Of a stretch of 64,000 nucleotides of DNA, positions 53,337-64,000 are shown in pieces; position 1 is the stretch's first letter; each line of letters starts with the position of its first letter. This DNA is from Pseudomonas denitrificans (nom. rej.) (GTDB lineage: Bacteria; Pseudomonadota; Gammaproteobacteria; Pseudomonadales; Pseudomonadaceae): NCBI RefSeq assembly GCF_008807415.1, contig NZ_CP043626.1:3348001-3412000 (forward strand), given 5' to 3'. The notes below the pieces were generated by a model that was given only the letters and a program-made list of their open reading frames with translations, made no database searches and was not told where the DNA came from. The position numbers and the translations under genes were made by a program.

Positions 53337-55590
53337 CCTTGGCACCCGCGCCGCGGTCGCGCCGCGCCTCGATGATGTTGGGCAGCTGCGAGATGCGCGC
53401 CAGCAGGCGTCCCAGCGAATCGAGACCGGGGATCTCGATGGTCAGACGCATGATCGCGGTGTTGTCTTCCTTGTCCGAACGGGTGTTCACCGCCAGCACG
53501 TTGATGCGCTCGTTGAGCAGCATCTGCGAGACGTCGCGCAGCAGGCCGGAGCGGTCGTAGGCACGGATGACGATATCCACCGGATAGGTGCTGACCGGCA
53601 CCGGCCCCCAGCTGACCTGGATGATCCGCTCCGGCTCGCGCCCGGCCAGTTGCAGCGCGGTGGCGCAGTCCTGACGGTGGATGGTGACGCCGCGGCCGAG
53701 GGTGATGTAGCCGACGATCGGATCGCCCGGCAGCGGCTGGCAGCAGCCGGCCATCTGCGTGAGCAGGTTGCCGACGCCCTGGATCTGGATGTCGCCGCGC
53801 TTGCCGTGGCCGATCTTGCTCGGCTTGCGCGGGATGAGTTCAAGCTGCTCGGTGCCGCGCTCGGGCTCGACCAGCTGCTGCGCGTAATTGACCACGTGGG
53901 CCAGGCGCAGGTCGCCGGCGCCCAGGGCGGCGAACAGGTCTTCGCCGGCCTTGTAGTTGGCCTTCTCGGCGAGCTTCTCGAAGTCCACCGGCGGCAGCGC
54001 CAGGCGGCCCAGCTCGCGTTCGAGCATGGCCTTGCCGGCGGCAACGTTCTGGTCGCGCGCCTGCAGCTTGAACCAGTGGACGATCTTCGCCCGCGCTCGC
54101 GAGGTGGAGACGTAGCCCAGGTTCTGGTTCAGCCAGTCACGGCTCGGCCCGCTTTGCTTGCCGGTGATGATTTCCACCTGCTCGCCGGTCTGCAGGCTGT
54201 AGTTGAGCGGCACGATGCGGCCGTTGATCTTGGCGCCCCGGCAGTTGTGCCCGACCTCGGTGTGCACGCGATAGGCGAAGTCCAGCGGCGTGGAGCCCTT
54301 GGGCAGGTCGATGGCATGGCCGTCGGGGGTGAAGACGTAGACTCGGTCGGGCTCGATATCCACCCGCAATTGTTCGGCCAGGCCGCCGATGTCGCCCAGC
54401 TCCTCGTGCCACTCGAGCACCTGGCGCAGCCAGGAAATCTTCTCTTCGTAGTGGTTGGAGCTGGCCTTGACGTCGGTGCCCTTGTAGCGCCAGTGCGCGC
54501 AGACGCCGAGCTCAGCTTCCTCGTGCATGGCGTGGGTGCGGATCTGCACTTCCAGCACCTTGCCCTCGGGGCCGATCACAGCGGTGTGCAGCGAGCGGTA
54601 GCCGTTTTCCTTGGGGTTGGCGATGTAGTCGTCGAATTCCTTGGGGATGTGCCGCCACAGCGTGTGCACGATGCCCAGCGCGGTGTAGCAGTCGCGCATT
54701 TCCGGCACCAGCACGCGCACGGCGCGCACGTCGTAGATCTGGCTGAAGTCCAGGCCCTTGCGCTGCATCTTCCGCCAGATGGAATAGATGTGTTTCGCGC
54801 GGCCGGAGAGGTCGGCCTTGATGCCAGTGGCGGCCAGGGCGTCCTTGAGCTGCTGCATCACGGTGGCGATGTACTGCTCGCGGTCCAGCCGGCGCTCGTG
54901 CAGCAGCTTGGCGATCTGCTTGTACTGGTCGGGTTCGAGGTAGCGGAAGGACAGGTCCTCCAGCTCCCACTTGATGTGGCCGATCCCCAGACGGTGGGCG
55001 AGCGGTGCGTAGATGTCGAACACCTCGCGGGCGACACGCATGCGCTTTTCTTCGTCGGCGTTCTTCACCGCGCGGATCGCACAGGTACGCTCGGCCAGCT
55101 TGATCAGCGCGACGCGCACGTCGTCGACCATGGCCACCAGCATCTTGCGCAGGTTCTCGATCTGCGCCTGGGTGCCGAGCACCAGGGACTGCCGCGGGCT
55201 GAGGCTGGTGCTGATCGCCGCCATGCGCAGCACGCCTTCGATCAGCTTGGCGACGACAGGGCCGAAGCGCTGCGCCACGTCCTCGAGCTTGACCTTGCCC
55301 TCGCGCACGCCACGGTAGATCACCGCGGCGACCAGCGATTCCTGGTCGAGCTTGAGGTCCGCCAGGATCTCGGCGATCTCCAGGCCCGTCTGGAAGCTGG
55401 AGGTGCCGTCCGCCCAGGAGTTGTCAGCCGTGCTGACAGCCCTGTCTTCCACCTCGCGAGCGAACTCGCAGGCTTCCAGCAGGACCTTGCGATCCAGGCC
55501 CGGGACCAGGGTCTGGACATGGTCCAGCCAAGCCTCGAGATTGATGCTGCCGTCGGTGTTGACCGGCTGGTGCGCTCTCACCTGTACCAT
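53329..55590 (-). CDS. relA: ppGpp synthetase RelA
   Basis: Ribosome-associated (p)ppGpp synthetase of the stringent response. It has 753 residues. A degenerate HD region at about 40-200 has no HD pair in the VIYRGVREGKVKLEDVAQRF segment, as expected for RelA rather than SpoT. The synthetase domain is at about 240-360 (DVRAVRVLVPEMRDCYTALGIVH, EYIANPKENGYRSLHTAV-like core). A TGS domain lies at about 400-470 (VYVFTPDGHAIDLPKGSTPLDFAY). A zinc-finger-like helical region (MAGCCQPLPGDPIVGY) and a C-terminal ACT domain (about 670-745) follow. The ATG at 55590 is used. It is followed by mazG with overlap. Confidence 0.97.
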   Translation of the reverse strand: MVQVRAHQPVNTDGSINLEAWLDHVQTLVPGLDRKVLLEACEFAREVEDRAVSTADNSWADGTSSFQTGLEIAEILADLKLDQESLVAAVIYRGVREGKVKLEDVAQRFGPVVAKLIEGVLRMAAISTSLSPRQSLVLGTQAQIENLRKMLVAMVDDVRVALIKLAERTCAIRAVKNADEEKRMRVAREVFDIYAPLAHRLGIGHIKWELEDLSFRYLEPDQYKQIAKLLHERRLDREQYIATVMQQLKDALAATGIKADLSGRAKHIYSIWRKMQRKGLDFSQIYDVRAVRVLVPEMRDCYTALGIVHTLWRHIPKEFDDYIANPKENGYRSLHTAVIGPEGKVLEVQIRTHAMHEEAELGVCAHWRYKGTDVKASSNHYEEKISWLRQVLEWHEELGDIGGLAEQLRVDIEPDRVYVFTPDGHAIDLPKGSTPLDFAYRVHTEVGHNCRGAKINGRIVPLNYSLQTGEQVEIITGKQSGPSRDWLNQNLGYVSTSRARAKIVHWFKLQARDQNVAAGKAMLERELGRLALPPVDFEKLAEKANYKAGEDLFAALGAGDLRLAHVVNYAQQLVEPERGTEQLELIPRKPSKIGHGKRGDIQIQGVGNLLTQMAGCCQPLPGDPIVGYITLGRGVTIHRQDCATALQLAGREPERIIQVSWGPVPVSTYPVDIVIRAYDRSGLLRDVSQMLLNERINVLAVNTRSDKEDNTAIMRLTIEIPGLDSLGRLLARISQLPNIIEARRDRGAGAKDA

Positions 55591-55679
55591 CGTGTCTACC
55601 CTTCCCCACGGTGCGCCACAACACACCGCTCACTGCGCCGGCCTTTCTTGCTTGAGCCGGTCGGATTGCGCGAGCCTTC

Positions 55680-57050
55680 CTAGCTCGCCTCGAACAAAGC
55701 CATGGCCTCGACATGGGCCGTCTGCGGGAACATGTCGAGAATGCCGGCGCGCTTCAGACGATAGCCCTGTCGGGCCAGCTCGCCAGCGTCACGCGCCAGG
55801 GTCGCCGGGTTGCAGGACACATAGAGTACCCGCTCCGCGCCCAGTGAACGCATCTGCCGTGCCGGCTCGAAGGCTCCGTCACGCGGAGGGTCGAGCAGCA
55901 CGGCGGTGAAATCCTCCGCCGCCCAGGGGGCGTCGGCAAGCGGTTTCGTCAGGTCCGCCTGATGGAACCGGGTATTGACCAGGCCGTTGGCCCGGGCGTT
56001 GGCGGCGGCGCGCTCGACCATGGTCTGCACACCTTCCACGCCCACCACCTCGCGCACCTGGCGCGCCAGCGGCAGGGCGAAGTTTCCCAGGCCACAGAAC
56101 AAGTCCAGAACACGCTCGTCGCTGCCCGGCTTCAGCCAGTCCAGCGCCTGGGCGACCATCGCCTCGTTCACCGGCTCGTTCACCTGAACGAAGTCGCCGG
56201 GGCGGTAGGCCAGGGTCAGATTCCAGGCTTCGAGCCGGAAGCCGAGGTCGCGGTTCCCACTGTTTTCTGCAGCATCGGAGCAAAGCGTCGGTTCGCCGTC
56301 ACCCTGCAACCACAGCTGCACATCCCGTGCCGAACAGAATTCCAGCAGTCGCGCGCGGTCGCTATCGGACAAAGGTTCGATATGCCGCAGCAGCAGCGCG
56401 CTGGAAGTACCGTGGAACAGTTCGACATGGCCAAGAGACTGTGGCTTGGCGAAGCCGCGCAGCAGCTCCGGCAGCTCGCGGGCGAGACCTTGCAGTTCGG
56501 GCACCAGCACCAGGCAGTCGTCGAAGGCGACGATGGCCTGGCTGGCAGCAGCGCGGAAGCCGACCTCCAGGCGCTTGGCCTTGACGTCCCAGCGCACGGC
56601 GAGGCGTGCGCGGCGGCGGTAGCCGAACTCCGGCCCGATCAGCGGTGCGGCCCACTCTTGCGGCACCAGACCGGAGAAGCGCTCCAGCTGCTCCGCCAAG
56701 GTGCGCTGCTTGAGCGCCAGCTGATCGGCATGGGACAGGTGCTGCAGGCTGCAGCCGCCACAGGTGCCGGCCACCGGGCAAGGCTCGGCGCGGCGGTTGG
56801 CGGCAGCGGTGAAGATACGTTCGCTACGGGCGTCGACGATTTGAGCGCGGGCGGACAGCACACGGGCTTCCACCGACTCGCCCGGCAGGGCGTTGTCGAC
56901 GAACCAGGTGCGCCCGTCGATGTGGGCGATGCCGCGACCGTCGTGGGCCAGGCGCTCGATGTTCAGGCGCTGTTTCTTGCCCACCGGTACCGCAGGGCTG
57001 CGCGCTCCGCCGCTGGGCTGGAAGCGCAGGCCGGATCTCTGCTTGGCCAT
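55680..57050 (-). CDS. rlmD: 23S rRNA (uracil-1939-C5) methyltransferase RlmD
   Basis: SAM-dependent RNA methyltransferase that makes m5U1939 in 23S rRNA. It has 456 residues. An N-terminal TRAM domain (about 25-85, [30 protein letters not shown]) precedes the [4Fe-4S] ligands [10 protein letters not shown] (about 94-103), with the fourth cysteine in [11 protein letters not shown]. The catalytic core has [16 protein letters not shown] (SAM), [11 protein letters not shown] and [12 protein letters not shown] with the nucleophilic cysteine. Only one base separates its ATG from the cysM stop, so it is coupled to cysM. relA follows 89 bases downstream. Confidence 0.96.
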   Translation of the reverse strand: MAKQRSGLRFQPSGGARSPAVPVGKKQRLNIERLAHDGRGIAHIDGRTWFVDNALPGESVEARVLSARAQIVDARSERIFTAAANRRAEPCPVAGTCGGCSLQHLSHADQLALKQRTLAEQLERFSGLVPQEWAAPLIGPEFGYRRRARLAVRWDVKAKRLEVGFRAAASQAIVAFDDCLVLVPELQGLARELPELLRGFAKPQSLGHVELFHGTSSALLLRHIEPLSDSDRARLLEFCSARDVQLWLQGDGEPTLCSDAAENSGNRDLGFRLEAWNLTLAYRPGDFVQVNEPVNEAMVAQALDWLKPGSDERVLDLFCGLGNFALPLARQVREVVGVEGVQTMVERAAANARANGLVNTRFHQADLTKPLADAPWAAEDFTAVLLDPPRDGAFEPARQMRSLGAERVLYVSCNPATLARDAGELARQGYRLKRAGILDMFPQTAHVEAMALFEAS

Positions 57051-57051
57051 G

Positions 57052-57951
57052 TCAGTTGGAGTCGAACACGCCCGAGGACAGGTAACGGTCGCCACGGTCG
57101 CAGATGATCGCCACCAGGGTCGCGTTTTCCAGTTCGCGCGACAGACGCAGCATGGCCGCCACCGCACCACCGGAAGACACGCCGCAGAAGATGCCCTCTT
57201 CGCGGGCCAGGCGGCGCATCACGTCCTCGGCTTCGTTCTGCTGCATGTCGACGACGCGGTCGACGCGGGTGGCATCGAAGATCTTCGGCAGGTATTCCTG
57301 CGGCCAGCGGCGGATGCCGGGGATGGCCGAGCCTTCCATCGGCTGCAGGCCGACGATCTGTACGTTGGGATTCTGCTCCTTGAGGTAGCGCGACACGCCC
57401 ATGATGGTGCCGGTGGTGCCCATGGAGCTGACGAAATGGGTGATCTCACCGCCGGTCTGCTGCCAGATTTCCGGGCCGGTGGAATGGTAGTGGGCGATCG
57501 GGTTGTCGCCATTGGCGAACTGGTCGAGCACCTTGCCCAGGCTTTCGCGCGCCATCTGGTCGGCGAGGTCACGGGCACCTTCCATGCCCTGCTCCTTGGT
57601 CACCAGGATCAGCTCGGCACCGTAGGCGGTCATGGCGGCCTTGCGCTCGGCGGTGGAGTTGTCGGGCATGATCAGGATCATGCGGTAACCCTTGATCGCC
57701 GCCGCCATCGCCAGGGCGATGCCAGTGTTGCCGGAAGTGGCTTCGATCAGCGTGTCGCCGGGCTTGATGTCGCCGCGCAGTTCGGCACGGGTGATCATCG
57801 ACAGCGCCGGGCGATCCTTCACCGAACCCGCGGGGTTGTTACCCTCGAGTTTCACCAGCAGGGTGTTGGAAGTTTCCCCGGCCAGGCGCTGCAGGCGCAC
57901 CAGCGGGGTATGGCCGACGCAATCGGCGATAGTCGGGTACTGCACGGTCAT
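57052..57951 (-). CDS. cysM: Cysteine synthase B
   Basis: PLP enzyme that makes cysteine, or S-sulfocysteine from thiosulfate. It has 299 residues. [16 protein letters not shown] carries the PLP lysine (Lys45), [16 protein letters not shown] the substrate loop and [14 protein letters not shown] the phosphate loop; [12 protein letters not shown] follows. The NPAGSVKDR form and the shorter length separate CysM from the CysK-type enzyme at 26890. It is the first gene of the cysM-rlmD unit. In P. aeruginosa pirA lies just upstream of it, but here the 102-base gap leads directly to the sensor-kinase gene. Confidence 0.95.
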   Translation of the reverse strand: MTVQYPTIADCVGHTPLVRLQRLAGETSNTLLVKLEGNNPAGSVKDRPALSMITRAELRGDIKPGDTLIEATSGNTGIALAMAAAIKGYRMILIMPDNSTAERKAAMTAYGAELILVTKEQGMEGARDLADQMARESLGKVLDQFANGDNPIAHYHSTGPEIWQQTGGEITHFVSSMGTTGTIMGVSRYLKEQNPNVQIVGLQPMEGSAIPGIRRWPQEYLPKIFDATRVDRVVDMQQNEAEDVMRRLAREEGIFCGVSSGGAVAAMLRLSRELENATLVAIICDRGDRYLSSGVFDSN

Positions 57952-58053
57952 GGAAGCACTCGGATCTGGAACAGGGCGCTCTATGATACCGGCAAAAGCC
58001 GCCCCGCCATACGAAACTTCCTAACAAGCCGTGTACAGGGGCCGGCGTCGGCC

Positions 58054-59400
58054 TCAGGCTGCCGCCGCGTCGGGCAGGCGCAGGTGCACGCGCAGCCCCG
58101 CCTCGGCGCAGTCAGCCCAGAGTTCGCCGCCCTGCATGCGCAGCGAGCTGCGGGCGATACTCAGGCCCAGGCCGAAGCCTTCGCCGGTACGCGCATCGGA
58201 GAGCCGGGTGAAAGGCAGGAAGATGCGCTCCAGGTCACTTTCCGCCACGCCGGGACCATCGTCTTCCAGCCACAGGTGCCAGCCACCGGACTCGCGCCGG
58301 CCGCTCAGGCGGATGCGACCGTGTTCCGGCGAATGACGGATGGCGTTGCGCAGCAGGTTTTCCAGCGCCTGGGCCAGGCCGTTGAGATGGCCGCGCACGC
58401 GGCAGTCCGCCGGTACCTGATAAAGGAAGCGCTCGGTACTCCAGCCTGCCTCGAAGCGCGCGTCGTCCACCAGCAGGTCCCACAGCGAGCGCAGGTCGAT
58501 TTCTTCCAGTTCCACGCGCGGGCGCTCGGTGTCCAGCCAGGCCAGTTCCAGGGTGTCGGCGACCAGGCGCTGCATCACCTCCACTTCCCGCTCGACCCGC
58601 TGGCGCAGCGCAGCTTCGCTGATCGGGCTGTCGCCGGCCACCCGCAGGCGGCTGAGCGGCGTGCGCAGTTCGTGGGACAGGTCGCGCAATAACTGGCGCT
58701 GCAGGCCGACGTGGCCGCGCAGGCGCTCGGCCATGTGATCCAGCGCGCGGCCGAGTTCGCCGAGTTCGTCGCGGCGGGCGATCAGTTCCGGGCCGGCGAC
58801 CGAACCGAGGTCATCCGCCTGCAAGGCGTTGGCGTGTTCGCGCAGCCGCCCGAGCGGGCGTACCAGCCGGCGATAGATCAGCCCGCAGAGCATCAGGGCA
58901 AGGATCGTCGGCACCAGCGCATGACTGATGGATTGGCGCAGGAAGCTCAGGCCGCCCGGCAGGTAGCGCTGCGGCAGTTGCACCACCAGCCGGCCAGCGC
59001 CCGGTTCGTCCGGGAAGGGAATACCGATATACGGCAGGTTCACCGAGCGCGAGCTTACCGGCCAGTCCAGCCCGCGCTGGAATGTCAGGTGCGCCACGTC
59101 CTCCATGGGCAGCGGCTGCGTGCCCAGCGACTGCAGACGAGCATCGACCACGACCATCCATACCGGCTCGCGCTGCTTCATCTGCGCCAGCCACGCATCG
59201 ACGCCCGCCGCCCCGCCGGAACGCCAGGCTTGCTGGGCCTCGTCGGCGTAGCCGGCGAGCACCTGCCGAGCCGCCTCGGACAGGAAGTAGCTGTCGCGCT
59301 CCATCTGCTTGCCCCAGTTCCAGGACAGCCAGATCACCGACAGGCACAGCACCACGAGGGCGACGGCGAGCTTCCAGAACAGCGAGTGGCGGCCGGGCAT
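58054..59400 (-). CDS. pirS: Sensor histidine kinase of a PirS/PfeS-like pair
   Basis: A 448-residue membrane sensor kinase. The first helix is at about residues 7-27 (LFWKLAVALVVLCLSVIWLSW) and the second at about 155-177. A periplasmic sensor of about 125 residues lies between them, followed by a HAMP domain (LRPLGRLREHANALQADDLGS-like). The phospho-acceptor segment is RDLSHELRTPLSRLRVA (His about 246). The ATPase has LENLLRNAIRHSP, LEDDGPGVAESD and GEGFGLGLSIARSS. By synteny it is PirS, the enterobactin-responsive kinase of P. aeruginosa, but pirA is absent here, so the name is by position only. It begins one base after the regulator gene stop. Confidence 0.85.
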   Translation of the reverse strand: MPGRHSLFWKLAVALVVLCLSVIWLSWNWGKQMERDSYFLSEAARQVLAGYADEAQQAWRSGGAAGVDAWLAQMKQREPVWMVVVDARLQSLGTQPLPMEDVAHLTFQRGLDWPVSSRSVNLPYIGIPFPDEPGAGRLVVQLPQRYLPGGLSFLRQSISHALVPTILALMLCGLIYRRLVRPLGRLREHANALQADDLGSVAGPELIARRDELGELGRALDHMAERLRGHVGLQRQLLRDLSHELRTPLSRLRVAGDSPISEAALRQRVEREVEVMQRLVADTLELAWLDTERPRVELEEIDLRSLWDLLVDDARFEAGWSTERFLYQVPADCRVRGHLNGLAQALENLLRNAIRHSPEHGRIRLSGRRESGGWHLWLEDDGPGVAESDLERIFLPFTRLSDARTGEGFGLGLSIARSSLRMQGGELWADCAEAGLRVHLRLPDAAAA

Positions 59401-59401
59401 G

Positions 59402-60118
59402 TCAGTCCTCGGCCTCGGCGAAGACGTAGCCCTTGCCCCACACGGTATGCAGCGTGTGACGGATATAGCCGATGGCCTGCAGCTTGCGGCGCAGGTGGCT
59501 GACGTGCATGTCCAGGCTGCGGTCGTGGGCGGTGAAGGCGCGATGCAGCACGTGCTGGTAAAGGAAGGGCTTGCTCAGGGTCTCGCCCTGGCTGCCGAGG
59601 AAGGTTTCCAGCAGGCGGTACTCGGTGCCGGTCAGGCCGGCCCATTGGCCATCGAGGCCGACGTCGTCCTTCTGCGGGTCCATCTGCAGCCCGGTCGGCG
59701 CAGGCGTGCTGTTCAGCGACTGGCTGCCGCGCTCCAGCGCCACCCGGCGCAGCACGGCGTCCACGCGCACGCTGAGTTCGGCAAGGCTGAAAGGCTTGGG
59801 CAGGTAATCGTCGGCGCCCTGGGAGAAGCCGGCGATACGGTCCTGCTCGGCGCCCAGGGCGGACATCAGGATGACCGGCACCGCGCGCTCACGGCGCAGG
59901 GTGCGGAGGATGTCCAGTCCGCCGGTGCCGGGCAGCATGATATCCATCAGCACCAGGTCGTAATCGCCGCCGCGCGCCTGAGCCAGGCCTTCGTCGCCGT
60001 CCTGGCACCAGGTGACCGCGAAGCCGCGTTCGCTCAAATGGGAAGACAGGTGGGCGCCCAGGGTCGGGTCGTCCTCAATGGTCAGCAGGCGCAGGCCGGA
60101 CGAAGCTATGGCATTCAT
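59402..60118 (-). CDS. pirR: OmpR-family response regulator of a PirR/PfeR-like pair
   Basis: A 238-residue response regulator. The receiver domain is at about residues 9-122: LLTIEDDPTLGAHL acidic pocket, DLVLMDIMLPGTGGLDIL with the phospho-Asp at about 58, MSALGAEQD, and DDYLPKPFSLAEL with the conserved Lys. The C-terminal OmpR winged helix is at about 140-232 (LTGTEYRLLETFLGS, RSLDMHVSHLRRKL and VWGKGYVF). It pairs with the kinase gene one base downstream. It is divergent from gacS across 127 bases. The original regulatory target (pirA) is not next to it. Confidence 0.88.
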   Translation of the reverse strand: MNAIASSGLRLLTIEDDPTLGAHLSSHLSERGFAVTWCQDGDEGLAQARGGDYDLVLMDIMLPGTGGLDILRTLRRERAVPVILMSALGAEQDRIAGFSQGADDYLPKPFSLAELSVRVDAVLRRVALERGSQSLNSTPAPTGLQMDPQKDDVGLDGQWAGLTGTEYRLLETFLGSQGETLSKPFLYQHVLHRAFTAHDRSLDMHVSHLRRKLQAIGYIRHTLHTVWGKGYVFAEAED

Positions 60119-60245
60119 ATCAAATAAGAGTGATTAGCAATTGCGTGAAGTATTCACGATTCCACGCGCTCCCGGCAAGGCAAAGGGCTTCCGACGAAGG
60201 TCTGAACCGCTACACTGCCGGGGATAAACGCATCGGAGGAAGCGA

Positions 60246-63017
<2,772 letters not shown>

Positions 63018-63033
63018 AGACGGAATTGAATCG

Positions 63034-64000
63034 ATGCGCATCATCCTGTTCAGCAACCAGACCTACGACCGCGACAGCTTCCTCGCCGCCAACCATGGCC
63101 TCGGCTTCGAGCTGCATTTCCAGCAGGCGCAGCTGCGCGAGGACACGGTCGCCCTGGCCATGGGCTTCGAAGTGGTCTGCCCCTTCGTCAACGACGACCT
63201 GTCGCGCCCGGTGCTGGAGCACCTGGCAGCTGGCGGCACGAAACTGATCGCCCTGCGCTCGGCCGGCTACAACCACGTCGACCTGGCTGCCGCCCAGGCG
63301 CTGGGGCTGGCCGTGGTCCGCGTACCGGCCTATTCGCCCCACGCGGTGGCCGAACATGGCGCAGGGCTGGTCCTGGCGCTGTGCCGGCACCTGCACCGCG
63401 CCTACAACCGCACCCGCGAAGGTGATTTTTCCCTGCACGGCCTGACCGGCTTCGACCTGTACGGGCGCACTGTCGGGATCATCGGCAGCGGGCAGATCGG
63501 CGAAGTCTTCGCCCGCATCATGAGCGGTTTCGGCTGCCACATCCTGGCCTACGACCCTTATCCCAATCGCGCCATCGAGGCCCTGGGCGGCCGCTTCGTC
63601 GAGCTGGACGAGCTGCTCGCGCAGTCCGACATCATCAGCCTGCACTGCCCGCTCAATGAGGCCACCAGGCACCTGATCAACGCCGACAGCCTGGAACGCA
63701 TGAAGCGCGGCGCCATGCTGATCAACACCGGCCGCGGCGCGCTGGTCGATACACCGGCGCTGATCGAGGCGCTGAAAAGCGGCCAGCTCGGCTACCTGGG
63801 CCTGGACGTCTATGAAGAGGAAGCCGACATCTTCTTCGCCGACCGCTCCGACCAGCCGCTGCAGGACGACGTACTGGCGCGCCTGCTGACCTTCCCCAAC
63901 GTGATCATCACCGCGCACCAGGCCTTCCTGACCCGCGAGGCGCTGGCCGGGATCGCCCAGACCACGCTGGCCAACATCGCCGCCTGGCGGGCCGGCAATC
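63034..64000 (+). CDS. ldhA: D-lactate dehydrogenase (fermentative), 3' end cut by window
   Basis: NAD-dependent D-2-hydroxyacid dehydrogenase that reduces pyruvate to D-lactate. 322 residues are visible from MRIILFSNQTYDRDSFLAAN; the family has about 329, so only a few residues lie outside. The NAD fingerprint VGIIGSGQIGEVFARIM is at about 148-164. The catalytic arginine is in INTGRGALVDTPALIEAL (about 230-247), the glutamate in YLGLDVYEEEADIFF, and the histidine in IITAHQAFLT (about 296). The start lies 16 bases after the gacS stop, so the two are likely cotranscribed, as in P. aeruginosa. Confidence 0.95.
   Translation, partial: MRIILFSNQTYDRDSFLAANHGLGFELHFQQAQLREDTVALAMGFEVVCPFVNDDLSRPVLEHLAAGGTKLIALRSAGYNHVDLAAAQALGLAVVRVPAYSPHAVAEHGAGLVLALCRHLHRAYNRTREGDFSLHGLTGFDLYGRTVGIIGSGQIGEVFARIMSGFGCHILAYDPYPNRAIEALGGRFVELDELLAQSDIISLHCPLNEATRHLINADSLERMKRGAMLINTGRGALVDTPALIEALKSGQLGYLGLDVYEEEADIFFADRSDQPLQDDVLARLLTFPNVIITAHQAFLTREALAGIAQTTLANIAAWRAGN

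Noticed and set aside
53650..55683. 677-codon plus-strand frame opposite relA
   Set aside because: Repetitive Leu/Val/Gln/Asp composition, antisense shadow of relA.

Overview
The window is chromosomal DNA of a high-GC gammaproteobacterium, almost certainly a Pseudomonas of the P. aeruginosa / P. nitroreducens-citronellolis side of the genus. This is inferred from gene content and order: soxR, gbuA, aphA, aceK, ycgL-rnd, fadL, lpxO-mazG-relA-rlmD-cysM, a PirRS-type two-component pair, gacS and ldhA. Dispersed palindromes of the Pseudomonas type support it. Coding density is high. I see no tRNA, rRNA, CRISPR array, insertion sequence or intact prophage.

Layout. 1-5.5 kb: end of a type I secretion adaptor (HlyD), SoxR with a SoxR-controlled small monooxygenase, a YjaB-like acetyltransferase, an ABC-F ATPase, a histidine-rich unknown and a DTW-domain tRNA enzyme. 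5.5-13.8 kb: a guanidino-compound catabolic cluster. A LysR regulator is divergent from guanidinobutyrase (gbuA), followed by a SnoaL-like protein, two permeases (NCS1 and SSS), a ThDP-dependent 2-ketoarginine-type decarboxylase and a metallo-beta-lactamase-fold hydrolase. 13.8-14.2 kb: a very small gene with a strong ribosome binding site, a hairpin leader and an Anr-like site, which I read as the sicX/PA1414 locus. 14.2-17.5 kb: a DMT transporter, an orphan polyamine-binding protein and acetylpolyamine amidohydrolase (aphA). 17.7-23.6 kb: a large MscS-family channel, a methyltransferase, a frameshifted lipoprotein, a DUF3079 protein and an AraC regulator. 23.8-29.2 kb: a MoxR/VWA pair, a membrane protein with an XRE regulator, cysK and a second polyamine-binding protein.

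29.2-34.0 kb: two convergent DMT transporters, a YhhY-like acetyltransferase and aceK. 34.0-38.9 kb: a leftward run (membrane protein, HIT protein, YafJ-type amidotransferase, DUF2937) divergent from an oligopeptidase B-like protease and a CPCC protein. 38.9-46.6 kb: housekeeping and small metabolic genes (LysE, YcgN, nitroreductase, 2-hydroxyacid dehydrogenase, YcgL, RNase D, SMP-30-like, PlsC-like, mercaptopyruvate sulfurtransferase). 46.7-50.8 kb: a Sel1 protein, a phage-protein-like ORF, FadL, and a MarR repressor divergent from a thioredoxin-fold protein and a Rof-like Rho antagonist. 50.8-64.0 kb: DUF2058, lpxO, then the stringent-response / cysteine / signalling block mazG-relA-rlmD-cysM, the two-component pair, gacS and a truncated ldhA.

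Themes. Nitrogen-rich compounds recur: guanidinobutyrate, polyamines and acetylpolyamines. So do redox and oxygen control: SoxR, an Anr site, and a Cys-rich MarR with a CxxC protein. Global regulation is represented by RelA, GacS and Rof. Nothing in the window is clearly a wholly new system. The most interesting pieces are the sicX-like locus, the MarR-CxxC-Rof unit, the phage-derived single gene, the frameshifted lipoprotein and several strong unexplained palindromes.
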